DNA of 64,000 bases from JASHPR01 sp963842355 (GTDB lineage Bacteria; Actinomycetota; Actinomycetes; Streptosporangiales; Streptosporangiaceae): contig CAWJGC010000002.1 in the NCBI GenBank assembly GCA_963842355.1, positions 1 to 64,000 of the forward strand, written 5' to 3'. Under the pieces are notes generated by a model, which was not told the DNA's origin, made no database searches, and saw nothing but the letters and a program-made list of their open reading frames with translations. The translations under genes were made by a program, and so were the position numbers. Shown one piece after another: positions 20,667 through 31,961 of this stretch. Position 1 is the stretch's first letter. Every line of letters begins with the position of its first letter.

Positions 20667-22228
20667 GCGTTCAGGCGCGGCGGCGGGTGCCTCGCGGCGG
20701 CACGCTGGCCCTGACTGCCAGCGCCTTGGCCCTGATCCCCGCCATCGCCCTGGCGCTGACCGCCGCCGTCGCCCTGGTCGTGACCGTCGACGCGGCCCCG
20801 GCGCGGGCCGACAGTGTGCGCGACGCCCAGATGTGGGTCCTGAACGCGATCAACGCGCCGGCCGCGTGGCAGGTCAGCCAGGGGCAGGGCGTGACCGTGG
20901 CGGTGATCGACAGCGGGGTGAATCCCGATGTGTCCGATCTGGCCGGGTCGGTGATCACCGGCCCCGACCTCACCGGCGTCGGCACTCCCGAGTCGAATCC
21001 CGACTGGGGCGTTCACGGAACCTGGATGGCGTCATTGATCGTCGGGCACGGACACGCCGGCGGCAGCAGCGGAATCATCGGCGTCGCGCCGAGGGCGCGC
21101 GTGCTCTCGATCCGCGTGATCACCGACAGTTCGGATCCCGGCTTCTCGCGCTACGAGCATGAGCGGCAGTCCCGCATCCAGCTCGAGCTGGCGAAGGCGA
21201 TCTTGTACGCGGTGTCCCACGGAGCCAGCGTCATCAGCATGTCCCTGGGTTACGGCCTGCCGAGCCTGCCGGTGCGGTCGGCGCTCCAGTATGCGCTGGA
21301 CCACAACGTCGCGGTGTTCGCCTCCTCGGGCAACTCCGGAGACGCGCCCGGCGCCAGGCAACGCGGCCACGCGCCGTACTCGTTCCCCGCCGACTACATG
21401 GGCGTGCTCGGCGTGGCCGCCGTCGACCAGAACGGCGCGCCAGCGGGCTTCTCCAGCGACAACCTGTCCGTGCTGGTCGCCGCCCCCGGCGTCCGGGTCC
21501 CAGCGCAGGGCCGGGACGGGCAGTACTGGCTGGTGAGCGGCACGAGCCCGGCCTGCGCGCTGACCGCTGGCGTCGCCGCCCTGATCAGGTCCGCCTACCC
21601 GGGCCTCCCGCCGGACCTGGTCGGGGACGCGATCACCACCACGACGAGCCACCGCCCGCCCGGCGGCTATGACAGCGAGGTCGGGTTCGGCACGGTCGAC
21701 GCCGCGGCGGCGCTGGCCTCGGCGGGCCGGCTGTCCGCGCAGGACCTGGCGGGCCCCGGGTCGCCGCGGACAGGCTTGCGGAAGGCGGGCGTGACGACGC
21801 TGGGACTCGGCGCCAGCAGCCACTTCGGCGGCGGCGCTGCGGCGGTTCCTGCGGTGCCGGTCGGCGCGCGAGGCCAGGGCCGGCTCGTGTTGTTCTGCGT
21901 TCTGGCCGCGGTGTGCCTGGCGATGATCGTCGTCGCCACCGCCCGCCTGATCCTGATGCGGCGGCCATGGGCGGCCGCGGGCCATTATGAGGCGCGTGCC
22001 CCAGGCGGAGTCTGGCCGGAAGCCAGCGCCGAGGCACCCCAGGGGAGTTCCCAGGGCGGAAGCCCGCTACCGTCGCGGTTTCCGTGGTCCGCCGCGCCGC
22101 CCGGCCGTCACGCGCTTGCGCAGGACCAGCCGGGCTCGCCGGGTGTGGCCGGTGGGGCGGGTGGGATGGGTGGGCCCAGTGGACCGGGTGTGACCGGTGG
22201 GTTGGATGGGGCCAGTGGGCCGGGATGA
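20660..22228 (+). CDS. mycosin-like membrane-anchored S8 serine protease
   Basis: 522 residues. Signal/anchor helix at 16-42 ending at an AxA-type site (APARADS). Subtilisin triad: D84 in VTVAVIDSGVNP, H119 in WGVHGTWMASLI and S296 in VSGTSPACALTAGVAALI, with the oxyanion Asn in ASSGNSGD. C-terminal membrane helix near 420-440 (LVLFCVLAAVCLAMIVVATARLILM) and a long cytoplasmic Gly/Pro/Ser tail. The domain order signal-S8-TM is that of mycosins of type VII secretion, but no EccB-E or WXG100 genes are in the window, so a secretion role is not shown. The tail is coded by G-rich repeats near 22130-22230. Confidence 0.88.
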   Translation: MLSVQARRRVPRGGTLALTASALALIPAIALALTAAVALVVTVDAAPARADSVRDAQMWVLNAINAPAAWQVSQGQGVTVAVIDSGVNPDVSDLAGSVITGPDLTGVGTPESNPDWGVHGTWMASLIVGHGHAGGSSGIIGVAPRARVLSIRVITDSSDPGFSRYEHERQSRIQLELAKAILYAVSHGASVISMSLGYGLPSLPVRSALQYALDHNVAVFASSGNSGDAPGARQRGHAPYSFPADYMGVLGVAAVDQNGAPAGFSSDNLSVLVAAPGVRVPAQGRDGQYWLVSGTSPACALTAGVAALIRSAYPGLPPDLVGDAITTTTSHRPPGGYDSEVGFGTVDAAAALASAGRLSAQDLAGPGSPRTGLRKAGVTTLGLGASSHFGGGAAAVPAVPVGARGQGRLVLFCVLAAVCLAMIVVATARLILMRRPWAAAGHYEARAPGGVWPEASAEAPQGSSQGGSPLPSRFPWSAAPPGRHALAQDQPGSPGVAGGAGGMGGPSGPGVTGGLDGASGPG

Positions 22229-22310
22229 CCAGCGCGCCCGGTATGGCCGGTGAGCCGGGCGGGCTGGGTGGGGCCAGTGGGCCGGGAAGCTCGGCGGCGG
22301 GACCCGGCGA

Positions 22311-22685
22311 ATGAGGCCGGACCGGCGCAGGCCCGCCCGCGGGGAGACGGCCTCGGCCGGATCCGCCCACCCGGCCCTGGGCGACTTCGCCGGCAAGGTC
22401 CTGGACGTGGCGGAGGCGATACCACCGGGCCGGGTGATGTCGTACGGCGACATAGCCGAGTACCTGGGCGAGGGGGGCCCGCGCCAGGTGGGCCGGGTCA
22501 TGGCGCTGTGGGGTGGCGGCGTGGCGTGGTGGCGGGTCATTCACGCCGACGGCTCGCTGCTGGACGGCCACGAGCAGGCAGCACTGGCCCGCTACCGGGA
22601 GGAGGGCACCCCGATGCGTCCGGGTGTTCAGGGCGGGCCCGGCCGGGTGGACATGCGCCGCGCACGCTGGGAGCGGCCGGGGTGA
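22311..22685 (+). CDS. alkyltransferase-like protein (ATL), no catalytic cysteine
   Basis: 124 residues. MGMT/Ogt C-terminal domain: GKVLDVAEAIPPGRVMSYGDIAEYLGEGGPRQVGRVMALWG, including the helix-turn-helix and arginine finger. The PCHRV active site of O6-alkylguanine methyltransferases is AWWRV here (Trp at the Cys position, residue 73). ATL proteins bind O6-alkylguanine and bulky lesions without repairing them and hand the lesion to nucleotide excision repair. The DNA just before the start is a G-rich repeat continuous with the end of the protease gene. Confidence 0.85.
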   Translation: MRPDRRRPARGETASAGSAHPALGDFAGKVLDVAEAIPPGRVMSYGDIAEYLGEGGPRQVGRVMALWGGGVAWWRVIHADGSLLDGHEQAALARYREEGTPMRPGVQGGPGRVDMRRARWERPG

Positions 22686-22726
22686 CGAGCCCGTCGGCGG
22701 GGACGCGCCCGCCGGGCCCGGCCGCC

Positions 22727-23581
22727 CTAGGTACTGATCAGCACGATGCCCGCGGCGACCAGGGCGGCCGCGGCGATCCGCCTGGCTCCGAAGTTCTCGG
22801 CAAACAGCCACATCCCGATCAGCGCTGCGAACACCACGCTCGTCTCCCTGATCGCGGCGACCTCGGCCAGCGGCGCCCGGGTCTGCGCCCAGAGCACCGT
22901 TCCGTAAGCGGTCAGCGTCAGCACCCCGGCCAGCAGGCCCCGGACCGCCGCGGGTCCGGTCAGCCACGAACCCGGCCGCCGCCGGAACGCCGCGACCACC
23001 GGGAACACCGGCCCCATCAGGAGAAAGAGCAGCCCGGCGTAGGCGTACGGATCATGAGCCCGGCGGACCCCCAGGCCGTCCACGATCGTGTAGGCGGCGA
23101 TCGCCAGCCCGGTGAGCGCGGCCGCGGCCACCGCGGGCAGTTCGGATCCGCTCAGCCGGCCGGCGGACAGCGCCAGGCTCGCCAGCCCCGCGGCGAGGAT
23201 GGCCATCCCGGCCAGCGGGAGCGCGCCCAGGTGCTCGTCGGCCAGGAAGTACGCGCCCAACGCCACCAGGAGCGGCGATGTTCCCCGGGCGATCGGATAG
23301 ACCTGGTTGAACGCGCCGAGCCGGTACGAGTTCATCAGCGCCAGTTCGTAGCCGATGTGAATCACCGCCGAGGCGACGGCGAATCCGATGGACGCGCGGT
23401 ACGGCAGGCCCGTCACCGCCAGCACGATGCCGCCGCCGAGCGTCGAGGCCACCCCGATCAGGGCGAATGCGGCGAGCCGGTCATCGAGGTACTTGGCGAT
23501 GGCGTTCCAGGCCGCGTGCAGCGCGCCTGCGCCAATCACGATGAGAACGACCGGAACGGTGATCTGGGAATGCGATGCCAC
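22727..23581 (-). CDS. EamA/DMT-family transporter
   Basis: 284 residues with ten predicted membrane helices arranged as two EamA repeats (first: VVLIVIGAGALHAAWNAIAKYL through LAGMAILAAGLASLAL; second: LPAVAAAALTGLAIAAYTIVDGLG through AAALVAAGIVLIS). The drug/metabolite transporter superfamily moves amino acids, nucleosides or sugars; the substrate cannot be read here. GTG start. Convergent with the ATL gene and divergent from adnA, about 400 bp away. Confidence 0.82.
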   Translation of the reverse strand: MASHSQITVPVVLIVIGAGALHAAWNAIAKYLDDRLAAFALIGVASTLGGGIVLAVTGLPYRASIGFAVASAVIHIGYELALMNSYRLGAFNQVYPIARGTSPLLVALGAYFLADEHLGALPLAGMAILAAGLASLALSAGRLSGSELPAVAAAALTGLAIAAYTIVDGLGVRRAHDPYAYAGLLFLLMGPVFPVVAAFRRRPGSWLTGPAAVRGLLAGVLTLTAYGTVLWAQTRAPLAEVAAIRETSVVFAALIGMWLFAENFGARRIAAAALVAAGIVLIST

Positions 23582-23983
23582 TGTCGGCTCCTTCTGCCTG
23601 TCCCGATTCCGGGCACGTCAGTTAGAGCCCTCAGGGCTTTTTCCCCGTCAGGTGTGGGGGCTGCGGCGGGCCCGCGGACCCGTCGGCCGGTGCCCCTGGC
23701 GCCGCTCGGTCCAGGCCGCCGTCATCCCTGGTTGTCTGCTGCTGCGGAGTGCGGCGGGAAACGGCGCGGAACCCTAGGCGCAACCACGAGCTACCCCTAG
23801 CTTAGGGCTTGATCCCGATATGAGCCAGTCTGAGGGAGTCTGCCGGCACCCGGCACCCGGCCAGCATGGTCGCGATAGCCGGGACACATTTCTCAGGCGT
23901 ATCTGCTGAGAGACGTCCCCGCTGATTGGATGCCCGGGGAGGGGCGAAAATGTCGGAGGGATCTGCTGGAATTCAGTACTGAA
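23582..23983. other. 400-bp region between the transporter and adnA
   Basis: No gene. AGCCCTCAGGGCTTTTT at about 23624-23640 is a small hairpin followed by five T on the plus strand; it has no obvious plus-strand gene to terminate. The promoter region for adnA should lie between 23780 and 23980. Confidence 0.4.
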
Positions 23984-26900
23984 ATGGCTTCCAGCGCTCC
24001 GGCTTACCGGCTCGTCCGCCGACCGATGCCCGCGTCGGTGGCACCGCCCGTCCTGGATGACGCCCAGCAGCGGGTGGTCAGCCACGCCGACGGACCGCTG
24101 CTGGTCCTGGCCGGGCCGGGCACGGGCAAGACCACAGCCATTGTCGAGTCTGTGGTGCACCGGATCAGCGACCGGGGCATGGACCCGGAGCGAGTGCTCG
24201 TGCTCACCTTCAGCCGCAAGGCCGCCGAGGAGTTGCGGGAGCGGATCACGATCCGGCTCGGCCGGACCACCAGGCAGCCGCTCGCGCTGACGTTCCACAG
24301 CTACGCCTACGCCCTGGTGCGCCGGGAATTCGTGCTGGACGGTGAGGAGCCGCCGGTGCTGCTGTCCGGCCCCGAGCAGTTGCTCGAGGTCAGGCGGCTG
24401 CTGCGGGGCGAGGCCGAGGACGGCGGCGGGCAATGGCCGCAGCGGCTCCGCCCGGCGCTCGGGACCAGGGGCTTCGCCGCCGAACTCAGGGATTTCCTGC
24501 TCCGCGCGGCCGAACGGGGCGTGGACGGGCCCGGGCTGGCCCGGCTCGGCCGCCAGCGGCAGCGCGATGACTGGGTGGCCGCGGGCGGGTTCCTGGAGCG
24601 GTACGCCAGCCGCTTCGACCTCGCCCCCGTACCCGCCTACGACTACGCGGAGATCGTGCGGATCGCCGCCCGGCTGCTCGGCCGCGCCGCGACCAGGGAA
24701 CGGGAGCGCCAGGCCTACGACGCGGTCCTGGTCGACGAGTACCAGGACACCGACCCGGCCCAGGAGAACCTGCTGCACGCCCTGGCCGGCGACGGCCGGG
24801 AGCTCATCGCGGTCGGCGACCCGGACCAGTCGATCTACGGGTTCCGCGGGGCCGACACCCGCGCGGTCGGGCGGTTCACCGAGCGGTTCCGCGCTCCCGA
24901 CGGGAGCCCGGCGAAGGTGATCGCGCTGCGCACCTGCCGCCGCAGCGGACAGTTCCTGCTGACCGCGTCGCGCCGGATCGCCGCCCGGCTGCCGGCGGCG
25001 CAGGCCGATGAAAACCCGCATTCAGAACGGGCCCACCGGGCCTTGATCCCGCTGCCCGGCGCCAGTCCCGGCACGGCGCGTATCTTGGTCGCCGCGACCG
25101 CGACCCAGGAAGCCGCGGTCATCGCGGACACGCTGCGCCGAGCGCACCTGATCGACGGGCTGGCGTGGTCGTCGATGGCGGTCCTGGTCCGTTCCGCGAC
25201 CCGTCAGGTGCCGGTGCTGCGGCGCGCCCTCGCCGCGGCCGGGGTTCCGGTGACGATCGCCGGTGACGAGCTGCCGCTGACCGCCGAGCCGGGAACCCGG
25301 CCGTTGCTGACCCTGCTGGACTGCGCGCTGCGGCCCGGGGCGCTCGATGAGGAAACCGCGGCCGAGCTGCTCACCGGGCCATTCGGCGGCACCGACGTAC
25401 TGGGCCTGCGGCGCCTGCGCCGCTGGCTGCGGGCCGCGGCCCAGGCCGCGGGGGAGCCGCCGGCCGAAGAGCCGCTGGCGGCGGCGCTGCGCGATCCGCG
25501 CGAGCTGGTGCTGGCGGGAGGCGCGGCGGGCCGGGTTGCGGGAGGTGCGGCAGGCCGGTCAGGTGCGGGTGCGGCGGGCCGGGTTGCGGGAGGCGCGGCA
25601 GGCCGGTCAGGGCGGGGCGGCGGGCCGGGTGCGGAGGTGCGGCGGGCCGGTCAGGTGCGGGTGCGGCGGGCCGGTCAGGTGACGGGCGCGGCGGGCCGGG
25701 TTGAGGGCGGGTGCGGCGGGCCGGTCAGGTGACGGGCGCGGACGGGTCCGCTGCGGGGAGAGCGGCCGATCTGATCACGGCGGACGCGATCGGTCTGGTC
25801 GAGGCGGGTGCGGCCGGGCCGGGGGCCGGGGGTGCCACAGGAACGGGCGCCGGGTCCGCCGTGGCCGCGGCGCGGCGGGTGGCGGCGCTGCTGGCGCTGG
25901 CGGCGCAGACCGCGCAGGCCGGCACGGCGCACGATGTGCTCTGGGCGGTGTGGAACGCCTCCGGCCTGGCCGACACGTGGCAGCAGGCCAGCGCCGCAGG
26001 CGGCAGCCGCGGCGCGGCGGCCGACGCCGACCTGGACGCGGTGGTCGCCCTGTTCGATGCGGCGGCCCGGTTCACCGCACGGCTCCCGCAGGGCTCACCC
26101 CGGCTGTTCCTGGACAGCCTGTCCGGCCAGGAGATCGCCGGGGACACGCTGGCGGAACGGGCATCGCGCGGCGACGGGGTGGCCGTCCTCACCGCGCACC
26201 GGTCGAAGGGCCTCGAGTGGGACCTGGTCGTGGTCGCCGGGGTCCAGGAGGGCACGTGGCCCGACGTGCGGACCCGGGGGTCGCTGCTGTCCATGGACGA
26301 GCTGGTGGACGCGGCCGCGCCGGCCACGGCCGCCATCGAGCTGGGTCAGCGGGGCGGCCAGGGCCAGCGCGCCGAGCTGAGCCCGGCCGCGGCGGACGCC
26401 GCGGCGGCCGCGCTCGCCTCCAAGCTGCTCGACGAGGAGCGCAGGCTCTTCTACGTCGCGATCACCAGGGCGCGGCGGGCGCTGATCATTACCGCCGTGG
26501 GCGGAGCGGACAGTGAGGACCGGCCGTCCAGGTTCCTCGCCGAGCTGGCCGGCGACGACGTCGAGCCGGAGCAGGTGGGCGAGGCCGGAGGGCGCTGGCT
26601 TTCGCTGCCCGCGCTCACCGCGGACCTGCGCCGCGCGGCGGCCGAACCCGCGCGCTCCGCGGCCGTGCGGCGGGCGGCCGCGGCCCAGCTCGCCCGGCTC
26701 GCCGCGGCCGGGGTCCGCGGGGCCAGCCCGCGGCAGTGGTACGCGCTCACCGAGCTGTCCGGCCCCGGCCCGGTGACCGACTCCGGCGTCCGGCTGTCGC
26801 CGTCCCAGGTGGAGAGCTTCACCAAGTGCGGGCTGCGGTGGCTGCTGGAGTCCGCCGCCGGGGTCAGCTCGCCCAGCGTGCTCCGCCATTTCGGGATCGT

Positions 26901-27543
26901 GATCCACGCCGCGGCCGCGCTGGCCGCCGACGGCGCCGACGATGACGACATCACCAAGCGGATCGACGAGGCGTGGCGGCACCTCGATTTCGGCAGCGCC
27001 TGGTACAGCGCGAAGCAACGGGACCAGGCGGAGCGGATGGTCCGCAAGTTCCTCGACTGGCACCGGGCCAACCCGCGACAGCTCGTGGCGGTCGAGCAGG
27101 AGCTGCAGGTCAGCGTCGGGAAGGTGCAGATAACCGGCCGGGTCGACCGGCTGGAGCAGGACGCCGACGGCAGCGCGGTCATCGTGGACCTCAAGACCGG
27201 ATCGAGCCGTCCCGCCGACGGCGACCTGGACCGGAACCCGCAGCTCGGCGTCTACCAGCTCGCCGTGCTGCTGGGCGCGTTCGAGGACATGGGCCTGACC
27301 CAGCCCGGCGGCGCGGAGCTGGTGCAGGTCGGCAAGGCCGGGCTGACCGCCCGGGCGCGGGTGCAGCGGCAGCGCGCCCTGTCCAGCGATCCGGAGCCTG
27401 GCTGGGCGCGGGAACTCGTGGAGACCGTGGCCGATGGCATGTCGGGTTCGGTGTTCCGCGCGACGGCGAATCCCGGCTGCCGGGTCTGTCCGGTCGCGGC
27501 CTGCTGCCCCGCGCACGAGCGCGGCGGGCAGGTGGCTCCGTGA
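23984..27543 (+). CDS. adnA: helicase-nuclease AdnA (UvrD-like with Fe-S nuclease), frame break in a repeat
   Basis: First subunit of the actinobacterial double-strand-break resection motor. UvrD-type motor: Walker A in LAGPGTGKTTA, LTFSRKAAEELRERI, DEYQDTDPAQENLLHAL, GDPDQSIYGFRGAD, and motif VI region in KLLDEERRLFYVAITRARRAL. The nuclease domain has the AddB/AdnA iron-sulfur set: one Cys in SFTKCGLRW and three in GCRVCPVAACC, plus GRVDRLEQ...VIVDLKTG. Between the two motor halves lies a Gly/Ala/Arg run coded by tandem repeats (25530-25735), within which the frame changes, best placed in the G-runs at about 25700-25712. The start at 23984 is chosen by fit to family length; the ribosome binding site is weak. 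The stop overlaps adnB (TGATG). Confidence 0.9.
25530..25735. repeat. G-rich tandem repeats inside adnA
   Basis: Repeated blocks of GGCGGGCCGGTCAGGTGCGG and GGCGGGCCGGGTTGCGGGAG in mixed order. In one frame they read GRVAGGAAGRSGAG, in another RRAGQVRVRRAGQV. The reading frame of adnA changes near the right end. Confidence 0.8.
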
Positions 27544-30500
27544 TGGCGGGCCCGGCGGAGCGGCCGCTGCCGGAGGGCTCGCCCCGCGGCCGGTACACCC
27601 CGGCCCAGCTCGCCCGGCTGCTCGGCGTGGCCCCGCCGACGGCCGAGCAGGCCGCCGTCATCGGCGCACCGCTCGCCCCGATGGCCGTGATCGCCGGGGC
27701 GGGCTCGGGCAAGAGCGAGACCATGGCGGCTCGGCTGGTCTGGTTGGTCGCGAACGGGATGGTCAGGCCGGAGCGGGTGCTCGGGCTCACGTTCACCAGG
27801 AAGGCGGCCGCCGAGCTCGCGGAGCGGGTTCGCGGCCGGCTCGACGGGCTGCGGCGGGCCGGCGGCACCGGGACCGGCGGCCGGGGCGATGCCCGCCTGC
27901 CAGGCGGCCTGGGCGACCTGGGCGACCTGGGGGATCCGCGTGACCCGCGTGACCTGCGTGATCCTGCGTGACCTGCGTGACCCGCGTGACCTGGGCGACC
28001 CGCGTGACCTGCGTGACCCGCGTGACCTGGGCGACCCGGTCATCGCGACCTACCACGCCTACGCCGGCCGGCTGGTCGGCGACCACGCGCTGCGCGAGGC
28101 GATCGAGCCTTCGATCCGCCTGATCACGCCCGCGGTCGCGTGGCAGCTCGCCAGCCGCGTGGTCGCGGCGCATGACGGGCCGATGGACGCCATAGCGTGG
28201 ACGCCGTCCACGGTCACCGCAGCCGTCCTCGACCTCTCCGCCGAGTTGGCCGAGCACCTGCGCGACCCGGACGACGTGATCGAGGTGGGGGACTGGCTGG
28301 CCCGCCAGCATCGCCATCTGCTCGGCGGGGCCGCCCCGGGGGGCCGGCCCGGTAAGGTGCCAGCCTCCGCGGCGAAGATCCTCGGTTGCCAGCGGGTCCG
28401 GGAGCAGTTGCTGCCGATGGTGGCCGCTTACTCAGCGGCGAAGGCGGCCCGGGAAGTCATGGACTACGGCGACCAGATGGCCCTCGCCGCCCGGATCGCC
28501 GCCCGGCATCCCGAGGTCGGAGCCGGCGAGCGGGCCCGGTATCAGGTCGTGCTGCTCGACGAGTACCAGGACACCAGCCACGCCCAGCTCGTGCTGCTCC
28601 GGTCGCTGTTCGGCGGCGGTCACCCGGTCACTGCGGTCGGCGACCCGTGCCAGTCGATCTACGGCTGGCGCGGCGCGAGCGCCGGCAACCTGCGCCGGTT
28701 CGCCGCCGACTTCCCGGTCCGCTCCGGGACGCCGGCCCGGACGGCGCTGCTGTCCACCAGCTTCCGCAATACCGGCCGGGTCCTGGACGCGGCCGCCGCC
28801 CTCCAGGAGGGGCTGCGCGCCGCCGCTCCGGAGGTGCCGCGCCTGGTCGCACCGCCGCCGAGGGCCGCGCGCGGCCTGGTGACCTGCGCTCTGCTTGACA
28901 CCGCCGCCGAGGAAGCCGGGTGGATCGCGGGCCGGATCGCCGCGATGCTCGGGCAGCCGCCGGGCCTCGCGCCCGACGGCTCGCCCTGGCCGGACGGGCG
29001 CCCGCACCCGGTCCGCCCGGCCGACATCGCCGTGCTCTGCCGCAAGCGGGCCCAGTTCCCCGCGCTGCGCGCGGCGCTCGAGGCGCGGGGCATACCGGTC
29101 GAGGTAGTGGGCCTCGGCGGCCTGCTCACCGTGCCCGAGGTCCAGGACGTGGTGGCCACGCTGCGGGTGATGCACGACCCGACGGCGGCCGACGCCCTGG
29201 CTCGCCTGCTGACCTCGCCCCGGTGGCGGATCGGCCCGCGTGACCTGGTCGCGCTGGGCCGGCGTTCCCGCTGGCTGGCCCGGGCCGCCGACCGGCCGGG
29301 GAGACGGGATGCGGACGCCGAAGCCGTTCCGGCCCTTGATGTGCCCGATGTGATGGAACAAGCGGTCACGGACCTGACCGCGGATCCGGGCAGCCTGATC
29401 GAGGCCCTGGACGATCTCGGTGACCCGGCCGCGTACTCGGCCGCCGGCCACGCACGGCTCGCGGCGCTGGCCGCCGAGTTGCGGGCGCTGCGCGGGCACG
29501 CGGGCCGGCCGCTGCCGGAGCTCGTCGGCGAGGTGGAGCGTGCGCTCGGGCTGGACATCGAGGTGGCCTCGCGGCCCGGGGCCGACCCGGCCAGCTCGCA
29601 CGCTGACCTGGACGCGTTCGCCGACGCGGCCGCGGCCTTCGCCGGCGATCAGGACGAGCCGACGCTGGGGGCGTTCCTGGCCTATCTCACCGCCGCCGAG
29701 GCCGAGGAGTTCGGCCTGGAGGCGGGGCGGGTCGGCGACACCGACTCGCTGAAGCTCGCGACCGTGCACGCGGCCAAGGGCCTGCAGTGGGCCGCGGTGT
29801 TCGTGCCCGGGCTGTCCGGCGGGTCGCACGGGCACGTGTTCCCGGCCAAGCCGAAGCTGACCACGCGGTGGAGCGAGAACCCGCGGCTGCTGCCGTTCGG
29901 GCTCCGCGGCGACGCCGCGGACCTGCCGGTCCTGGGGGGCCTGGACGCCGGGTCGCTGGCCTCGTTCACCAGCGCGTGCGCGGACCGGGAACTCGCCGAG
30001 GAGCGCCGGCTGGCCTACGTGGCCGCGACGCGGGCCGCGTTCTGGCTGGGCTGCACCGGCTACTGGTGGGGAGACGGCGTGTCCCGGCTGGGTCCGTCGG
30101 TCTTCCTCGAGGAGGTGCGCGCCGCCTGCGAGGCGGGCGCGGGGACGGTCGCGGCCTGGGCCGGCGCGCCCGCGGAGGACGCCGAGAACCCGGCCCTGGC
30201 CGAGCCGGTCACGGCGTCGTGGCCCGCCGCGCCGTCGGGTTCACGGCACGAGGCGGTGCGCGAGGCCGGCGACCTGGTCGCCGAGGCCATGGCCGCCGCG
30301 GCTGGGCCGGGCGGGGCTGGGCCGGGCGGGGCTGGGCCGGGCGGGGCTGGGCCGGGCGGGGCTGGGCCGGGCGGGGCTGGGCCGGGCGGGGCTGGGCCGG
30401 GTGGGGCTGGGCCGGACGAGGCCGGGCTCAGCCCGGAGGAGCGCGCGCAGGTCGGCGCCTGGGGGCGCGACGCTGACCTGCTGCTCGCGGAGCGGGCGCA

Positions 30501-31137
30501 GCGCCGCGGCGACGAGGCCGTCACCGTCGGGCTGCCGCGGCGGCTTCCCGTGTCCTCGCTCGTGACGGTGGCCCGCGACCCGGCCGCACTGGCGCGGCAG
30601 GTACGGCGCCCGATGCCGCAGCCGCCGGCCCCATCGGCCCACCGCGGCACGGAGTTCCACCGCTGGTTGGAACAGCGGTTCGGGCCCCAGCGGCTGATCG
30701 ACCCCGGTGACCTGCTCGGTGCGGCCGACTCGGGCGACGAGCCGGACGACTGGGCCCTCGCCGAACTCCGGGAGCGCTTCAAGGCCGGCGAGTGGGCGGA
30801 CCGGTGGCCGTTCGAGGTCGAGGTCCCGTTCGAGACCCTGATCGGAGACCGGCTGGTCCGGGGACGGATCGACGCAGTATTCGCCGACGCGCCCGACGGC
30901 CGGTTCGACGTCGTGGACTGGAAGACCGGCCGGGTGCCGGACTCGGCCGACGAGAAGCAGGCCGTGGCCGTGCAGCTGGCTGCTTACCGGCTGGCCTGGG
31001 CCGCCCTGGCCGGGGTGCCGGTCGCTGACGTCAGGGCGGCGTTCTACTACGTGCGCGACGACGTCACCGTGCGGCCCGCCGACCTGCTCGACAAGGCCGG
31101 ACTCGCCGGGCTCATCGAGGGCATCCCGGCCGGCTAG
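27543..31137 (+). CDS. adnB: helicase-nuclease AdnB, frame break in a 9-bp repeat
   Basis: Second subunit, paired with AdnA. UvrD motor: IAGAGSGKSETMAARLVWL, LTFTRKAAAELAERV, DEYQDTSHAQLVLLRSLF, GDPCQSIYGWRGA, and KLATVHAAKGLQWAAVFVPG. C-terminal RecB-type nuclease with HRGTEFHRWLEQRF, RGRIDAVFADAP, DVVDWKTGRVP and QLAAYRLAWA, giving the H/E/D/K set. A (GDLGDPRDLRDP)-type insert at 27902-28039 in domain 1 is built of 9-bp units; one extra base near 27963 (GATCCTG for GATCTG) breaks the frame, and removing it restores a continuous protein. A second insert at 30299-30413 is GPGGA repeated, in frame. ATG overlaps the adnA stop. Confidence 0.92.
27902..28039. repeat. 9-bp tandem repeat inside adnB
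   Basis: About fifteen units alternating CGTGACCTG, CGTGACCCG and GGCGACCTG/GGCGACCCG. The one irregular unit is at about 27957-27966 and carries the frame-breaking base. Confidence 0.85.
30299..30413. repeat. 15-bp tandem repeat inside adnB, in frame
   Basis: Seven to eight near-perfect units of GGGCCGGGCGGGGCT, read as Gly-Pro-Gly-Gly-Ala. Multiples of three, so length change keeps the frame. It separates the motor core from the nuclease part. Confidence 0.9.
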
Positions 31138-31164
31138 TGCGCTGGCCACGAAGCTCGCGCAGGA

Positions 31165-31961
31165 CATCAGGACACGTCACTCAACACGGCGAACGGTGCG
31201 GATCGGGCGGGAGCGGCTGCGGCAGATCTTGCGTGAGCGGGGCATCACCTTCCAGCGGACCCGGACCTGGAAGGAGTCGGCCGGCCCGGACAACGACACC
31301 AAGCTGGACGTGATCGAGCACGTCCCCAGCAAGTTCCCGGGCCGGTGCTTCGCCTTCGACCAGTTCGGCCCGTTATCGATCCGCCCCTGCCAGGGCAGCT
31401 GCTGGGCACCGAGAAAGAACCCAGCCCGGCTGCCGGCCACCTATCACCGCACGCACGGGACCGGTACTTCCACGGCTGCTACTCGCTGGGCGATGACCAG
31501 CTGTGGGCGTCACCCGGCTGCGCAAGGGCGGCGACCACACCCTGGCCGCCCTGAAGAGCATCCGGGCCGCCCGTCCGACGGTGCCCCGATCTACGTGATC
31601 ATGGACAACCTGTCGGCCAACAAGACCCCGGGTTATCCGCATCTGGGCGAAGAAACGCAAGGCGAAACTGTGCTTTACGCCGACGACGCCTCCTGGGGCC
31701 AATCCGATCGAAGCGCAGTTCGGGCCGCTGCGTACCTTTGTCATGGGCGGTTCTGACTACCCCGGTCACACCGTGCTCGCCCGGCGCCTCCAGGGCTACC
31801 TGGCCTGGCGTAACGCCAACGCCCGCCACCCCGACGTCCGGGCCGCCCAGCGCCGCGAGCGCGCCCGTATCCGCAGCGAACGCCAGCGCTCTGGGGCCGG
31901 CCCCGGTCCAGAGCCGCGTGATCAGAACCGGCGAACGTTCATGGGACACCCCGCTAGCTGA
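31165..31961 (+). pseudogene. IS630-family transposase remnant
   Basis: Spread over three frames: RIGRERLRQILRERGITFQRTRTWKES...KFPGRCFAFDQFGPLSIRP, then RDRYFHGCYSLGDDQLW, then GAPIYVIMDNLSANKTP, then GGSDYPGHTVLARRLQGYLAWRNANARHPDVRAAQRRER. These are the DDE-type catalytic blocks of IS630 transposases (DQFGP, VIMDNLSANKTP). The N-terminal HTH is absent, beginning immediately after adnB, and at least three indels break it. Not functional. The final segment (DQNRRTFMGHPAS) recurs in part at 34120-34157. Confidence 0.85.

Noticed and set aside
20660..22228. Type VII secretion locus
   Set aside because: Only a mycosin-like protease is present; no EccB, EccC, EccD or WXG100 gene lies in the window.
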